Assembly (NCBI GenBank): GCA_024636835.1
Contig: JAGXGH010000121.1
Location: 1-64,000, forward strand
DNA length: 64,000 nucleotides
Reading direction: 5' to 3'
Source: Verrucomicrobiales bacterium
GTDB lineage: Bacteria; Verrucomicrobiota; Verrucomicrobiia; Verrucomicrobiales; SLCJ01
This document shows, piece after piece, positions 1-7,795 of this stretch. The first letter of the stretch is position 1, and the number at the start of each line of letters is the position of its first letter. Under the pieces are notes generated by a model. That model saw only the letters and a program-made list of their open reading frames with translations, made no database searches and was not told where the DNA came from. The translations under genes were made by a program, and so were the position numbers.

Positions 1-696
1 GATCAGGACGCCGACGAACAAGGCACCGAGATCCGCCTTCAGTCCCACCGAATCGAAGCCCTTGGCACCCACGAAGAGCGCCAGGAAAAGCCCGCACAAG
101 GTGACGAGCTCTCCGTGCCCGGATCGTCCAATCAGCTGACCGATCTGTTTGCGACCGAGCAGCAGGGCGGCGAGAAGTGCGAGCGACCAGAGCGACGGGA
201 CTTTTCCCGTGGAAAACGTAAGAAACAGCACCGCGAGGATGTCCTGCATGATCAGCAGTCCGATGGCAATGCGTCCATGCATTGCGCCCATTTCGCCGCT
301 TTCGGTGAGGATTTTCACGGCGAACACGGTGCTGGAGAAGCTCATTGCAAAGGACAGGATCAACGCGGTGCGCCATTCCAGACCGAAGGCGTCGCCCGCC
401 AAGGTGCCCACCCACACCAGAACCGGGGTGAACACAATCAGCACGATCAAGGTGTGGATCGAGGTGCCGGCCCAGATCTCCGGTCGGGCGAGGGTGCGCA
501 GGCGCAGTTTGATGCCGATGGAAAACAACATCAGTGTCACGCCCAGGTTGGCGATGGTGTCGAGAGTTTCGCCGCCTTCCTGTCCAAAGGCCTTGAGCAC
601 GAAGCCGGAGATCAAAAATCCGACCAGTGGTGGAAGTTTCAATTGTTGGGCGATCAGTCCGAAGAAAAATGCTACCGCGATAAGTATGGCGTCCAT
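1..696 (-). CDS. Kef-type (CPA2) cation/proton antiporter, N-terminal part
   Basis: Reading the minus strand from the ATG at 694-696 gives 232 codons with no stop before the left edge, so the gene is cut and only its N-terminal part is visible. The product is a string of hydrophobic helices with the family's typical start (MDAILIAVAFFFGLIAQQL), then LPPLVGFLISGF and a helix with SFSSTVFAVKIL. These match the membrane domain of CPA2 antiporters of the Kef/YbaL type, which exchange K+ or Na+ for protons across the inner membrane. Whether a C-terminal RCK/TrkA-N domain follows cannot be seen. A copy of a dispersed repeat (773-820) lies about 80 bp upstream of the start. Confidence 0.85.
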   Translation of the reverse strand, partial: MDAILIAVAFFFGLIAQQLKLPPLVGFLISGFVLKAFGQEGGETLDTIANLGVTLMLFSIGIKLRLRTLARPEIWAGTSIHTLIVLIVFTPVLVWVGTLAGDAFGLEWRTALILSFAMSFSSTVFAVKILTESGEMGAMHGRIAIGLLIMQDILAVLFLTFSTGKVPSLWSLALLAALLLGRKQIGQLIGRSGHGELVTLCGLFLALFVGAKGFDSVGLKADLGALFVGVLI

Positions 697-772
697 GTGG
701 GCTATGGGGAAGCAGGATTGATACCATGGTGTCCATAGCGGTCCACAGAAATCATGGGAAAGGGCAGAGCTA

Positions 773-820
773 ACCGCGAATTGAGCGAATTTATCAAATG
801 ACAATATGAAAGGACTGAGC
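773..820. repeat. Dispersed repeat family A, copy 1
   Basis: This stretch is nearly the same as 4316-4360 and shares its core (AAATGACAATATGAAAGGAC) with 5419-5448. Copies 1 and 2 also share the 20 or so bases before the core. Both lie just upstream of a minus-strand gene (Kef-type antiporter; TspO-like), at 77 and 48 bp from the start codon. It could be a mobile repeat or a shared promoter or regulatory segment; the sequence does not decide. Confidence 0.7.
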
Positions 821-922
821 CCTTTGACATTGTAGGGCGTGTGTCCCCACACGCCATTGCCTCTCAATAACAAATTGCGAAGACCGACCACATGCAGCCC
901 CCAATCACAACGGGCAGCTCAT

Positions 923-1558
923 TTAGCCTTCCGCCGTCTCGGCAAACTCACAGAGGAACTCGACCGTTTCTTCGAATTTCTGTCGCGTGGCATCATCCGC
1001 GATCAATCCAAGTTTCGCGTAGGCAATCACACCATCGCCGATGTAGATCGATGCTTTTGAGCGCTTCAGGTTACCGGCCAGCCAAGCGCGCTTCTCGTCC
1101 GTCAATGCCGCCGCAAGGGTGCTGGGATCGTTTGTCCGGATATCCACCGCCTGGTCGAAAGTCTCGTCCCCGCTCTTCCAGCGAGTTCTACCTTGTTTGC
1201 CCGTATTGTGATCTCGTTGACTTAGCCCCCCGAGGAAACCCGCGGGCGCCAGCTGGGCAGTCAGGCGCCGGTTCCGGAGTTCCAGCTTGAGGACACTCTC
1301 GCTCTGTCGTGACCCTTTGATCCCTTTGCCCGGCGCGGAAAACGAGATTTCGCGTCCGCGGTATTGTCCATAAGCCGCGGGATCCTTCCGGACGAAGCCA
1401 CCAAACCTGGCGGGCGGCTGGTCCAGTTCGAGGTCGAAGCGTTCGGCCAGCAGGCGGTATTGGGCCGAGATCCGGCCGGACGAAAATTTAAGGATGATCC
1501 AGAATCCAGCAATACAGGCGATGAACAGAAGGATCAGAGTGTAGTGCTCATTGGTCAT
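923..1558 (-). CDS. Membrane-anchored protein of unknown function
   Basis: About 211 residues if started at the ATG at 1556-1558; an in-frame ATG nine codons upstream is possible but adds nothing recognisable. A hydrophobic segment (YTLILLFIACIAGFWIILKF) near the N-terminus anchors a soluble domain of about 180 residues. The C-terminal part (KRSKASIYIGDGVIAYAKLG and the stretch up to the stop) looks like a compact globular domain, but I do not recognise a family. The gene stands alone, with repeat-rich DNA upstream and a spacer to the Kef-type gene downstream. Confidence 0.65.
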   Translation of the reverse strand: MTNEHYTLILLFIACIAGFWIILKFSSGRISAQYRLLAERFDLELDQPPARFGGFVRKDPAAYGQYRGREISFSAPGKGIKGSRQSESVLKLELRNRRLTAQLAPAGFLGGLSQRDHNTGKQGRTRWKSGDETFDQAVDIRTNDPSTLAAALTDEKRAWLAGNLKRSKASIYIGDGVIAYAKLGLIADDATRQKFEETVEFLCEFAETAEG

Positions 1559-2283
1559 ACAGCGAGACAATAGCCCCAGCATCAAGAGCAGGGCAAACCG
1601 GAAGGTTGGGAAGTTTTTTTGAGTAGCAGTTAGGAAGTAACTTGGGAAGCCCCTCGGGACCGGAACGAAGTGGAGCTTGACGAAGCCAATTGCACGCAGT
1701 CAAAAAAAGCACGGGATTGAGGGAATATGACTGACAGGAATCAAGCGAATTGGACAAATGATGAGGAAGGCATTTTCACCATGAAGGACGTGAAGGAAAT
1801 GAAGCCAAGCATGAGTTCTTTAACCTCAACGGTAGTAGCGTTGAGGACATGGACGAGCTGATATCCACTAACAAATCGAGTCAAATTTCGCCGATGAACG
1901 CAGATTTGGATGAGGGCTGATACATAAGTAGGCTAGACGTGTCGGCTAACGGCATTACCCCGGGTATAGCCCGAACTTCAGCCTCCCCGTAGCCGAACTT
2001 GAAAAAGTTTGGATGGAGCACAGCGAATCTCACCCTTGATCCCCGATATTTTCTACTCACTACTTCTGTAGCCCGCTACCCGTGTCTCTGGGGCGAAAAT
2101 ATTTTCATCAGGGCGTTAAAATCTTCTCGTCAATCGACAGGGAAATGGCTATGAAATTGCTGCACTGGAAATGATTGGCGGGCCTGGATCTCCGCCCAGT
2201 GAATTTGTCTTCGTTGAGTCGTCGAATTTGACCCTTCCAATGGTTGGAAGGGTCGATGTTAACCAAGTTAGAACTCAAACCCC
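1559..2283. other. Gene-free, repeat-rich spacer
   Basis: I see no convincing gene here. The stretch holds a perfect 8-bp inverted repeat (CCTCAACG at 1824-1831, CGTTGAGG at 1839-1846), a segment around 1773-1800 rich in ATGAAGG/GTGAAGG motifs that partly recurs near 7683-7713, and a REP-like element at 1989-2036. Short reading frames here have no start signal, no family resemblance and no conserved-looking composition. Confidence 0.6.
1989..2036 (+). repeat. REP-like element, copy 1 with 3' extension
   Basis: A GTAG head is followed by arms CCGAACTT and AAGTTTGG around a GAAA loop; as RNA the arms pair fully, with one G-U pair. The following 24 bp (core TGGAGCACAGCGAATC) recur behind the copies at 2729 and 3929. 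This matches the general form of REP sequences spread by RAYT transposases: a conserved tetranucleotide next to an imperfect palindrome. Confidence 0.75.
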
Positions 2284-2421
2284 ATGGGTGACAAATCGCC
2301 AAAATCCAAACAGAAGGCAGACGCTCAGAAACAATCTAAGGTTGCTGCCTCGAATAAGAAAAAGCAGCAGGTTGCTGCGAGCAAGCAGGCTCCGGCCGCG
2401 GTTGCGAAGAAGAAAAAATAG
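2284..2421 (+). CDS. Small lysine-rich protein of the MGDKSPKSK type
   Basis: A 45-residue frame starts MGDKSPKSKQK and is almost entirely Lys, Gln, Ala and Ser, ending in four lysines. The MGDKSPKSK start is, to my knowledge, the hallmark of a widespread family of tiny basic proteins with no assigned function. The frame is flanked downstream, 12 bp after its stop, by a strong hairpin (2434-2463), which supports a real transcription unit. The charge suggests nucleic acid or ribosome binding, but that is only inference. Confidence 0.75.
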   Translation: MGDKSPKSKQKADAQKQSKVAASNKKKQQVAASKQAPAAVAKKKK

Positions 2422-2433
2422 CAGTGACTGTGG

Positions 2434-2475
2434 GGCATCATGCGCAAAGCTGCGCATGATGCCATTCTTCTGGCT
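2434..2475 (+). terminator. Hairpin terminator after the small basic protein gene
   Basis: A perfect 13-bp stem (GGCATCATGCGCA at 2434-2446 and its complement at 2451-2463) closes a four-base AAGC loop, followed by a modest T-rich run. It sits 12 bp behind the stop codon at 2421, as expected for an intrinsic terminator, although the U-tract is weak. Confidence 0.7.
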
Positions 2476-2912
2476 GCCTATATTGACCATGACGTTCATG
2501 AAGCAAGGGTTGATGTTTTTTTAGCCGCAAAAAGGGCAAAGCCTTGATCCATGTGCGGCGCTGCGGCTCGCAGCGACGTGTGATGAATTCGCTCCCCGTA
2601 GCCCCGACCTTATCGGGGTGAACTGGACTCGAAGGAGTTCAGGAATTCCTATCCACGGAATGCACGGAACAAGCAGTTTTTACTAGAAGGGCTGGAAGGG
2701 GTGAAGCACGGATGTCATCCTGCTCTCCGTAACTAAACTCGTCATAGTTTGGATGGAGCGCAGTGGATCTTATCCTTCCCACTAGCTCAGCCTAAATTAC
2801 GAAAGTAAATGAATCCAAACTGCCCCGAAAAAGAAAATTGACCACTCTGCTCGTTCAAATCATCTTTAATTCATACCCTCTACTAAATCCGCGATTACCC
2901 CACATTTCCAAA
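2476..2912. other. Gene-free spacer with hairpins and repeats
   Basis: No gene is supported. Visible items are a GTAG-headed hairpin at 2598-2618 (CCCCGA / TCGGGG), a second palindrome at 2623-2642 (CTGGACTC / GAGTTCAG), a segment at 2652-2701 whose end is the reverse complement of repeats near 59049 and 7762, and a REP-like copy at 2729. A TTG-started extension of the next gene reaches back to 2838 but is unlikely to be used. Confidence 0.55.
2729..2777 (+). repeat. REP-like element, copy 2 with 3' extension
   Basis: Same layout as 1989-2036: a GTAA head, arms CTAAACTC and TAGTTTGG around GTCA, then the TGGAGCGCAGTGGATC extension. This copy is the most degraded, with a changed head and a mismatch next to the loop. 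Confidence 0.65.
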
Positions 2913-3776
2913 ATGTCTCAACAGTTCCTAATCACATTCATCCTCTTTATCCTGTTCCACTGCACGATGGCGCATGCGCAGACAAACAGCGTTCTCATAC
3001 GTGGCGAGATCACCGAAAACTCCCCCAAATTCTACGATAATCTGACATTCACCCAGCAAATCCCCATGAAGGCCGGAGAAATGGTGGTTGTCTATACAAA
3101 GCCCTCGAGGGGCATGCGCGAAACCTACTACCGTTTTCTACCTACAGATCCGAAATCTGAGCAACCTTCCAAATGGGAAGATTCCCGTGGTTCTCGCTGG
3201 TTATTCCCTGATAACGAAAAGACAGTTAAGGTCGTAGCCAAACCTACGAAAGGTGGTCCAACTGAACCATTTGATCTGTATGTTGCGGACGACAGCACTC
3301 TCTACATCGCCGAGGAAGAGGGCACCCTTGAAGTACAAATGCGGTCTAAACATCCAGTTTCTCTGTTCTTCCTCATGGGCAAAGCAAAAATCGATCCGCC
3401 ACGTATTTCAATACCAGGCATCTTGAGCTCAACCGATCCGAAAACTGAAAAGCAGTATGCCTATCATCAACAGCCCTTAAAAACAAATTCGGGAAAAGGC
3501 CTTCTGGTGGATCTCGATTTTGACAGTAAAAAGTATGTGATTAGTCTTTCAGTTACCGATCCAGCGGGTGTGGAATGTGAGAACAACCCTGGAGTCTTGA
3601 ATAGTCCCCGAGTCCTTATCGCATCCACTTCAGATGGAGAATACATAATCAAGCCCGTATGCTTAGCTTCGCCGAAATACATGGAAAAAATGGGCGAAGT
3701 GCCTTACACGCTAAAAGTAACCGAACTCCCGGATATTCTTGAACTTTTGGGGATCGAACGTGTGCCCATCAAGTAA
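2913..3776 (+). CDS. Secreted protein of unknown function
   Basis: About 287 residues from the ATG at 2913. This start gives a clear signal peptide (MSQQFLITFILFILFHCTMA, cleavage likely after AHA), which a frame opened at the TTG at 2838 would bury. The mature part is polar and beta-rich with no cysteine-based or enzymatic motif that I recognise. It has several short strands and one central FFLMG segment, and would fit an export-related or surface beta-sandwich. It is monocistronic, with repeats on both sides. Confidence 0.7.
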   Translation: MSQQFLITFILFILFHCTMAHAQTNSVLIRGEITENSPKFYDNLTFTQQIPMKAGEMVVVYTKPSRGMRETYYRFLPTDPKSEQPSKWEDSRGSRWLFPDNEKTVKVVAKPTKGGPTEPFDLYVADDSTLYIAEEEGTLEVQMRSKHPVSLFFLMGKAKIDPPRISIPGILSSTDPKTEKQYAYHQQPLKTNSGKGLLVDLDFDSKKYVISLSVTDPAGVECENNPGVLNSPRVLIASTSDGEYIIKPVCLASPKYMEKMGEVPYTLKVTELPDILELLGIERVPIK

Positions 3777-3928
3777 AGACAGGATCGTCAGGTTTCTTGA
3801 CCACCAAGAGCGTCACTCGGTCTCCAGCACCTAAATGCTGATGCGCGACTCAGGCTCCCTGATACCTCTTAAAATTCTCCGCCTGCTCGAAGGTCTTTTT
3901 TGTAAACCTCGTCCTGGTTGATCGGCGG

Positions 3929-3981
3929 GTAGCCGAACTCGTGGGAGTTTAGTTGGAGCGCAGCGGATCTCCACCCTTCCT
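3929..3981 (+). repeat. REP-like element, copy 3 with 3' extension
   Basis: GTAG head, arms CCGAACTC and GAGTTTAG around GTGG, followed by TGGAGCGCAGCGGATCTC. The element lies in the spacer between two convergent genes, downstream of both, a usual location for REP sequences. Confidence 0.75.
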
Positions 3982-4037
3982 ACCTGCTACTCGCTACTAT
4001 GACTGCAACGTATTTGAGCCAGATAGAGTAGGGGAGT

Positions 4038-4268
4038 CTAGTTGAGATAGGCGTAACCAGCGTTGAGGTAGGTCGCGTAACTGACCCCGATGAGAATATA
4101 GAGAACGGACCAGACAGGACCGAAGACCCAGTTTGGCGGGGTGCCGACCGGTCGGTTGAGAGTGGCATACCAGGACGTGACAGAGCTAGAGGTGACAGAA
4201 CCGCCAAGCCCGCCAAGGATGAGCATCACGATGGCAGAGAGGATGATTTTTGCGGGTAGTGAACGCAT
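4038..4268 (-). CDS. TspO/MBR-like protein with internal deletion
   Basis: 76 residues. The first 60 read as the N-terminal third of TspO: a first helix, then SWYATLNRP, PPNWVFGPVWSVLYILIG. TspO proteins are about 150-160 residues with five helices; here the sequence jumps from helix 2 straight to what looks like the family's C-terminus (VSYATYLNAGYAYLN, stop). About 80 residues covering helices 3-4 and the conserved LNxxWSxxFF region are missing. TspO binds porphyrins and other hydrophobic ligands, and this form should lack most of the pocket. It is probably a deletion remnant, although the frame and both ends are intact. Confidence 0.6.
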   Translation of the reverse strand: MRSLPAKIILSAIVMLILGGLGGSVTSSSVTSWYATLNRPVGTPPNWVFGPVWSVLYILIGVSYATYLNAGYAYLN

Positions 4269-4315
4269 GGTGAATGGATTGGAAATGCTTGGCCTGTTTC
4301 GATGGACGGATGCTG

Positions 4316-4360
4316 ACCGCTAATTGGGCGAATTTATCGAATGACTATATGAAAGGACCT
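4316..4360. repeat. Dispersed repeat family A, copy 2
   Basis: Near-copy of 773-820 (shared ACCGC, AATTG, GCGAATTTATC and ATATGAAAGGAC). It lies 48 bp upstream of the TspO-like start. Confidence 0.7.
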
Positions 4361-4394
4361 CAATCAGGTCGATTGACGCACCATTTCAGTTCGC

Positions 4395-5033
4395 TCAGGG
4401 CTGAGGGGAAGTGATCCGCATTCCATGGATGACCGCACCTTTTGTATACTTGACCGCTCTCGGGCGCGAGGCCCCAGGTTCTTCATCGGGGTTATCTGGC
4501 GCTCCCCCATAGATACCCGCATAGTCTTCACCTTCTCCAGCCTTGAAAACAAATGTGATGAATTCAGGTTGTTTCGTGAAAAAACCCGCTTCCCCGAATC
4601 CCGTAAGCAAGAACATTTCCTTGAACTTTCCATAGGTTTGTTCCACCTCGGAAACCTTCATTCCGACATGCACGCCTTCCGTGGTTCGGTAACGTGATTC
4701 CCAAATATCGATCTCGGAGATCTTTTGGTTATCGTTGATCTGTATCGGGGGGAGTTCCTTTGCCTCGACATGTTGGGAATCCTTCCACATGCCGATTTCC
4801 ATAAGCAGCGTTTCCCCATCATAAACGCCGATGGATTTCCACCCCTCCTCTACGGGGGCGGGCCCCAGCTTGAGGCCCTTCGGCAAGATTTTGCGAACCT
4901 CACCTATCGTCATTCCGAATTTGATGAACCCCACCGATTTCTCTGTGATGAGATGCTCCACTTGCTCTTTCGGTTCCTCGCCGAGCGCAGGAAAGAGGCC
5001 ACATGTAACAAGAAGAAGGACGATCGCTTTCAT
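4395..5033 (-). CDS. Secreted protein with two GMxxxEV motifs
   Basis: 212 residues from the ATG at 5031-5033, which gives a clean signal peptide (MKAIVLLLVTCGLFPALG). A start six codons upstream is less likely. The mature protein has two similar stretches, FGMTIGEVRKILPKG (near residue 40) and VGMKVSEVEQTYGKF (near residue 125). This pattern of a small residue, Met and a helix ending in YG recurs in BLIP/SmpA-like folds. The relationship is only suggestive. The C-terminal part is rich in Pro and acidic residues. Function unknown. Confidence 0.65.
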   Translation of the reverse strand: MKAIVLLLVTCGLFPALGEEPKEQVEHLITEKSVGFIKFGMTIGEVRKILPKGLKLGPAPVEEGWKSIGVYDGETLLMEIGMWKDSQHVEAKELPPIQINDNQKISEIDIWESRYRTTEGVHVGMKVSEVEQTYGKFKEMFLLTGFGEAGFFTKQPEFITFVFKAGEGEDYAGIYGGAPDNPDEEPGASRPRAVKYTKGAVIHGMRITSPQP

Positions 5034-5235
5034 AATTTGCGACTGATGCACCCAAAGTCTGGCAGCACCAGCAAGGTGGTAAAAAGGGAGGGGTTTTTCA
5101 CCCTTGTGATTCCTCAGTCTGCCCAGAGTTTCCCAGTGAGGTCAAGCTGGTATTCTCCCTTCCTCCGCACCTTGGCTGTCTTGTGTCTCATTGGGAGATG
5201 TTGATTCACTCTTGGAGACAGGGGAGGGCTGGTGA

Positions 5236-5259
5236 CCAAACTCTTCCGAGTTCGGCTAC
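5236..5259 (-). repeat. REP-like element, copy 4
   Basis: On the minus strand: GTAG head, arms CCGAACTC and GAGTTTGG, GGAA loop (GNRA type). It differs from the copy at 1989 mainly in the loop and the loop-closing pair, which changed on both sides (T-A to C-G). Confidence 0.75.
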
Positions 5260-5418
5260 GTCGCTCTCAGGACTAGTCGACACCTCCGCAGCAGAGAGAA
5301 ACTCATCACGCTTGTGGCAGGGGAAGCTGTTTTTTGTCGATGTAGATTTCTTAAGAAACGGAGCGAAGAGAATGCCGAGACAGCCGGAGGGGTTGGAAGA
5401 TATGGGGAGTATGATTGT

Positions 5419-5448
5419 TTAAATGACAATATGAAAGGACTGACCCCG
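5419..5448. repeat. Dispersed repeat family A, copy 3 (core only)
   Basis: Contains the core AAATGACAATATGAAAGGAC followed by TGACCCC; copy 1 has TGAGCCC at the same place. The 5' half shared by copies 1 and 2 is absent. It ends 11 bp before the inverted-end element at 5459. Confidence 0.65.
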
Positions 5449-5458
5449 AGCACAGTTA

Positions 5459-5571
5459 TGGACACCCATCATTTCTTGAGAAGTTCATGATTCTTCGATG
5501 CAAACTCTTCAAGTTCATTTCCGGCTTACGGGGGTGGTCTTGTTGCGAAACTCCAAGAACCATGGGTGTCC
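5459..5571. mobile_element. Small element with inverted ends and TA flanks
   Basis: A perfect 10-bp inverted repeat (GGACACCCAT at 5459-5468, ATGGGTGTCC at 5562-5571) extends imperfectly for about 10 more bases (TTCTTG / CAAGAA). The element is about 113 bp with no coding capacity. TA dinucleotides lie at both borders, as expected for IS630/mariner-type insertion. This makes it a candidate non-autonomous element, but no related transposase is in view. Confidence 0.45.
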
Positions 5572-5628
5572 TAAATCGTTTTTTCACCCTTGACTCAATC
5601 TGATACTACTGGCCCCAAATCCGCATTT

Positions 5629-6567
5629 TCATTCCTCGATTCGGGTCACCGTGTAGCCCTTCTTCACCAGTAGCTCAAGCACTCCGCCCTTCCCGAAATG
5701 TCCGGCACCAGCAGCGAAAAAATGTACCTCGCCCGAGCTTTTTTCGAGCGTCGCGTCAATGTAGTTCGCCATAATCACATCGCGGTCTTTCAGAATCCGC
5801 TTCGTCAGCTTCGCCATGATGGATCCATCCTTGCCGTCGGTCAGTTCGGCCATCCAGTCGATCGACAACGTTGCCATCGTGTCGATATCGCCGGTCAGAT
5901 AAGTCGCGACCGCCTCCTTCATCGGATATCTGCCTTCCTGGCGGTTCCGCCGCATGTAGTCCAGCGCGGAGGTCAGGAAGCTCGTCTGCTCCTCATCGCT
6001 AAGTTCGTTGAACCCCGCGACCTGATCCTTCATCGCCTGCATTCCCGCCGTTTTCTTACCCTCCTTCTCCGCGCGCTCCCAGAGCACCTGATCAAGTGGT
6101 TTTAGACCCGCCATCTGTTCCTCTAGATATGGCAGCGAGTAGGCCATCATCCACGTCCGAAAGCTTTGGAACGGCTCCGCGTCCAACTCCGGGTTGATGG
6201 CCTTCAGTTCCGTGTCCAAACGCTTCGCCAGATCCTTGCCAATCGCTGCGTTCAGCGTCTTCCCGTCATCACGCATCACTGCCCGCATAGATGCCATCTG
6301 GCTTGCCAGATCCATTGCTATCTCTACATGCAGACCCGTTGCCGCCCCGAAAGCTTTTTCCGCCGCCGGATGCAGCGTCACCACCGACTTGTCGCCCAGA
6401 TGTATCGTCCCGAAAAGGTAAGAAGGTTCCGCCATCGCGGATCCCTCCACCTTCCATAGCAGTGGCTTTTCAGGATGCTCCAGCTCAACCGCTGCCCCCG
6501 TGAGCGGCAACCATCCCGCGACGGCGGTAACCACGGTTCGAGCCAGCAGCATCAGCAAATGTTTCAT
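5629..6567 (-). CDS. TraB/GumN family protein
   Basis: 312 residues from the ATG at 6565-6567, which opens a signal peptide (MKHLLMLLARTVVTAVAGWL). A longer frame to 6774 runs through structured non-coding DNA and is rejected. Landmarks are YLFGTIHLGDK near residue 50 and FFAAGAGHFGKGGVLELL near the end; these are the two conserved ends of the TraB/GumN fold (COG3735), related to Tiki metalloproteases. Expected role: secreted or periplasmic protein, enzymatic activity not established for most bacterial members. The upstream 240 bp contain the remains of a restriction locus. Confidence 0.85.
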   Translation of the reverse strand: MKHLLMLLARTVVTAVAGWLPLTGAAVELEHPEKPLLWKVEGSAMAEPSYLFGTIHLGDKSVVTLHPAAEKAFGAATGLHVEIAMDLASQMASMRAVMRDDGKTLNAAIGKDLAKRLDTELKAINPELDAEPFQSFRTWMMAYSLPYLEEQMAGLKPLDQVLWERAEKEGKKTAGMQAMKDQVAGFNELSDEEQTSFLTSALDYMRRNRQEGRYPMKEAVATYLTGDIDTMATLSIDWMAELTDGKDGSIMAKLTKRILKDRDVIMANYIDATLEKSSGEVHFFAAGAGHFGKGGVLELLVKKGYTVTRIEE

Positions 6568-6698
6568 ACGCAGTAAATTGCCAAATTCTACCCCAACTTG
6601 ACGAGCACTATTCCCACCGAACTTGCTCATCCCGCATTTTAGCATCGAGGGGCGGATCGGAATCCGCCTGTGCAGCCCGAGCAGCCGAACCACGAGCT

Positions 6699-6806
6699 TC
6701 AGCTCGCCCCGACCCTCAACGAACTGGAAGAAGATCGCTCTCGGATCGTGATATACCCGGTACGGTTCAACCATTCATCGACGATTTTTTCAGCCAGCAG
6801 TGCCAT
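6699..6806 (-). pseudogene. Fragment of a gene that follows hsdM in type I loci
   Basis: The first 22 codons read MALLAEKIVDEWLNRTGYIT and onward. I recognise this as the start of a nuclease-like protein often found inside type I restriction operons (EKIVxEWLNRxGYFTIR). After that the frame drifts into SSSSSLRVGAS and stops. It begins six bases after the stop of the hsd remnant, as in an intact operon. The DNA behind it contains two tight palindromes (CGAGCTTCAGCTCG near 6693; GGCGGAT/ATCCGCC near 6653). Family assignment is from memory of the motif. Confidence 0.45.
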
Positions 6807-6812
6807 AATCTC

Positions 6813-7128
6813 TTAGTTTATATCAGAAACCAACGCCTCCTCCACCGCGCTGAATTCCTCCAGTGCGACTTTCAGGCTTTCGACGATCTCTGCGGCGAGA
6901 ACCGCCGGAGAGTGTGGTGCCTTCTTTCTTGGCTTCGACGATGCCAAGGGCCTTGCTGTCGACGAAGAGCACGTAGTCGGCGGGCCCACCCTGGGACTGC
7001 ATTTCGCGGACAGCGACGCCGCTGGAGGCGGAGAGGTTGAGTGAGGAGACGTCCTGAACCGTCCAGCCAGCTGCGCCGAGGAGGGCGTCAATGGATTCGC
7101 GGGCTAGAGCTTCGGGCGTTGGAGACAT
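6813..7128 (-). pseudogene. Fossil of a type I restriction locus (hsdR start joined to hsdM-like end)
   Basis: The frame from the ATG at 7128 starts as HsdR subunits do: ARESIDALLGAAGW, then VAVREM, then ADYVLFVDSKALGIVEAKKEG. After about 75 residues the reading switches: a second frame continues with AAEIVESLKVALEEF and SAVEEAL to a TAA at 6813. This resembles the extreme C-terminus of type I methylase/specificity-linked subunits. The simplest reading is one deletion of several kilobases that joined the start of hsdR to the end of a downstream hsd gene out of frame. Methylase core, HsdS and helicase motifs are all gone. Confidence 0.65.
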
Positions 7129-7312
7129 GATTCAGGGTTACACTCACTATAAAGCACGGACTTGTTAAGTAAAATCGTCATAGTTATGAGAAAAGTGGGA
7201 ATTGTCGGGGAGGGCGTGGATTTATCCACGGAAGACGCGGAATCGGGAAAGGGTTGTCTTCATGAGGATTCGTATCATTCGATCAATTCGCGGTCAGCTA
7301 TCACAACGCTGT

Positions 7313-7336
7313 CCAAACTCTCACGAGTTCGGTGCA
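7313..7336 (-). repeat. REP-like element, copy 5
   Basis: Minus strand: arms CCGAACTC and GAGTTTGG around a GTGA loop (GNRA). The GTAG head is replaced by GTGCA. Confidence 0.65.
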
Positions 7337-7419
7337 CTCCGATAATTTTGGGGCTACGAAGAGTGGATTCAACATACGGCGCGGCGAGCCGCAGCGCCCT
7401 ACCTGGATGGCATCCACCC

Positions 7420-7480
7420 GTAGCTACGTTCGGAAGAACGTGGTAATACCCAACCCCCAAACTTTCATAAGTTCAGCTAC
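7420..7480. repeat. Pair of facing REP-like elements (BIME-like)
   Basis: A plus-strand copy (7420-7443; GTAG, arms CTACGTTC and GAACGTGG, GGAA loop) is followed 13 bp later by a minus-strand copy (7457-7480; GTAG, arms CTGAACTT and AAGTTTGG, ATGA loop). Facing pairs of REPs are the classical BIME arrangement. The two copies have different stems but the same geometry. Confidence 0.75.
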
Positions 7481-7795
7481 TTGAATCCGCTTCGCTCTTC
7501 TGGTAAAAGCTGCCTCCTGAATATTCGTGTCTATTGGTGGTTAAACCTGCTTCGAGTCTACGATAATGAATCCGCTGCGCTCCATGGGAGCCGACACGTC
7601 ACCCCTACAACAATTTGACTTCGTTCATCTTCGAGTCGCCCGGTTGTGTCCGTTCATGCTTAAATCCCTGTCATTCCCCCACCTTCATGCTCTTCATGAA
7701 CTTCATGGTTGAATTGCCTTCCTGTATCCTTGCTTCCATTGTGCAACCCAAGCTTCTAGCTCTTCTTGTCCTTCTGGTAAAAATCCGAATCAAAG

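Larger units (their letters stand above)
5034..5628. other. Gene-free spacer with three different repeat types
   Basis: No gene is supported; the frames that cross this stretch lack any family resemblance. It carries a REP-like copy on the minus strand (5236-5259), a family A repeat (5419-5448) and a small element with inverted ends (5459-5571). Confidence 0.55.

Noticed and set aside
115-738. Open plus-strand frames over the left end
   Set aside because: They are antisense to the Kef-type antiporter frame, which has clear family motifs and runs out of the window.
2838-2912. TTG-started extension of the secreted protein at 2913
   Set aside because: It hides a good signal peptide that begins at the ATG at 2913.
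5183-5422. 79-residue frame near 5.3 kb
   Set aside because: No start signal and no family; it overlaps a REP-like element and ends at a dispersed repeat.
6568-6774. N-terminal extension of the TraB/GumN gene
   Set aside because: It would bury the signal peptide and runs through palindromic DNA and the remains of another gene.
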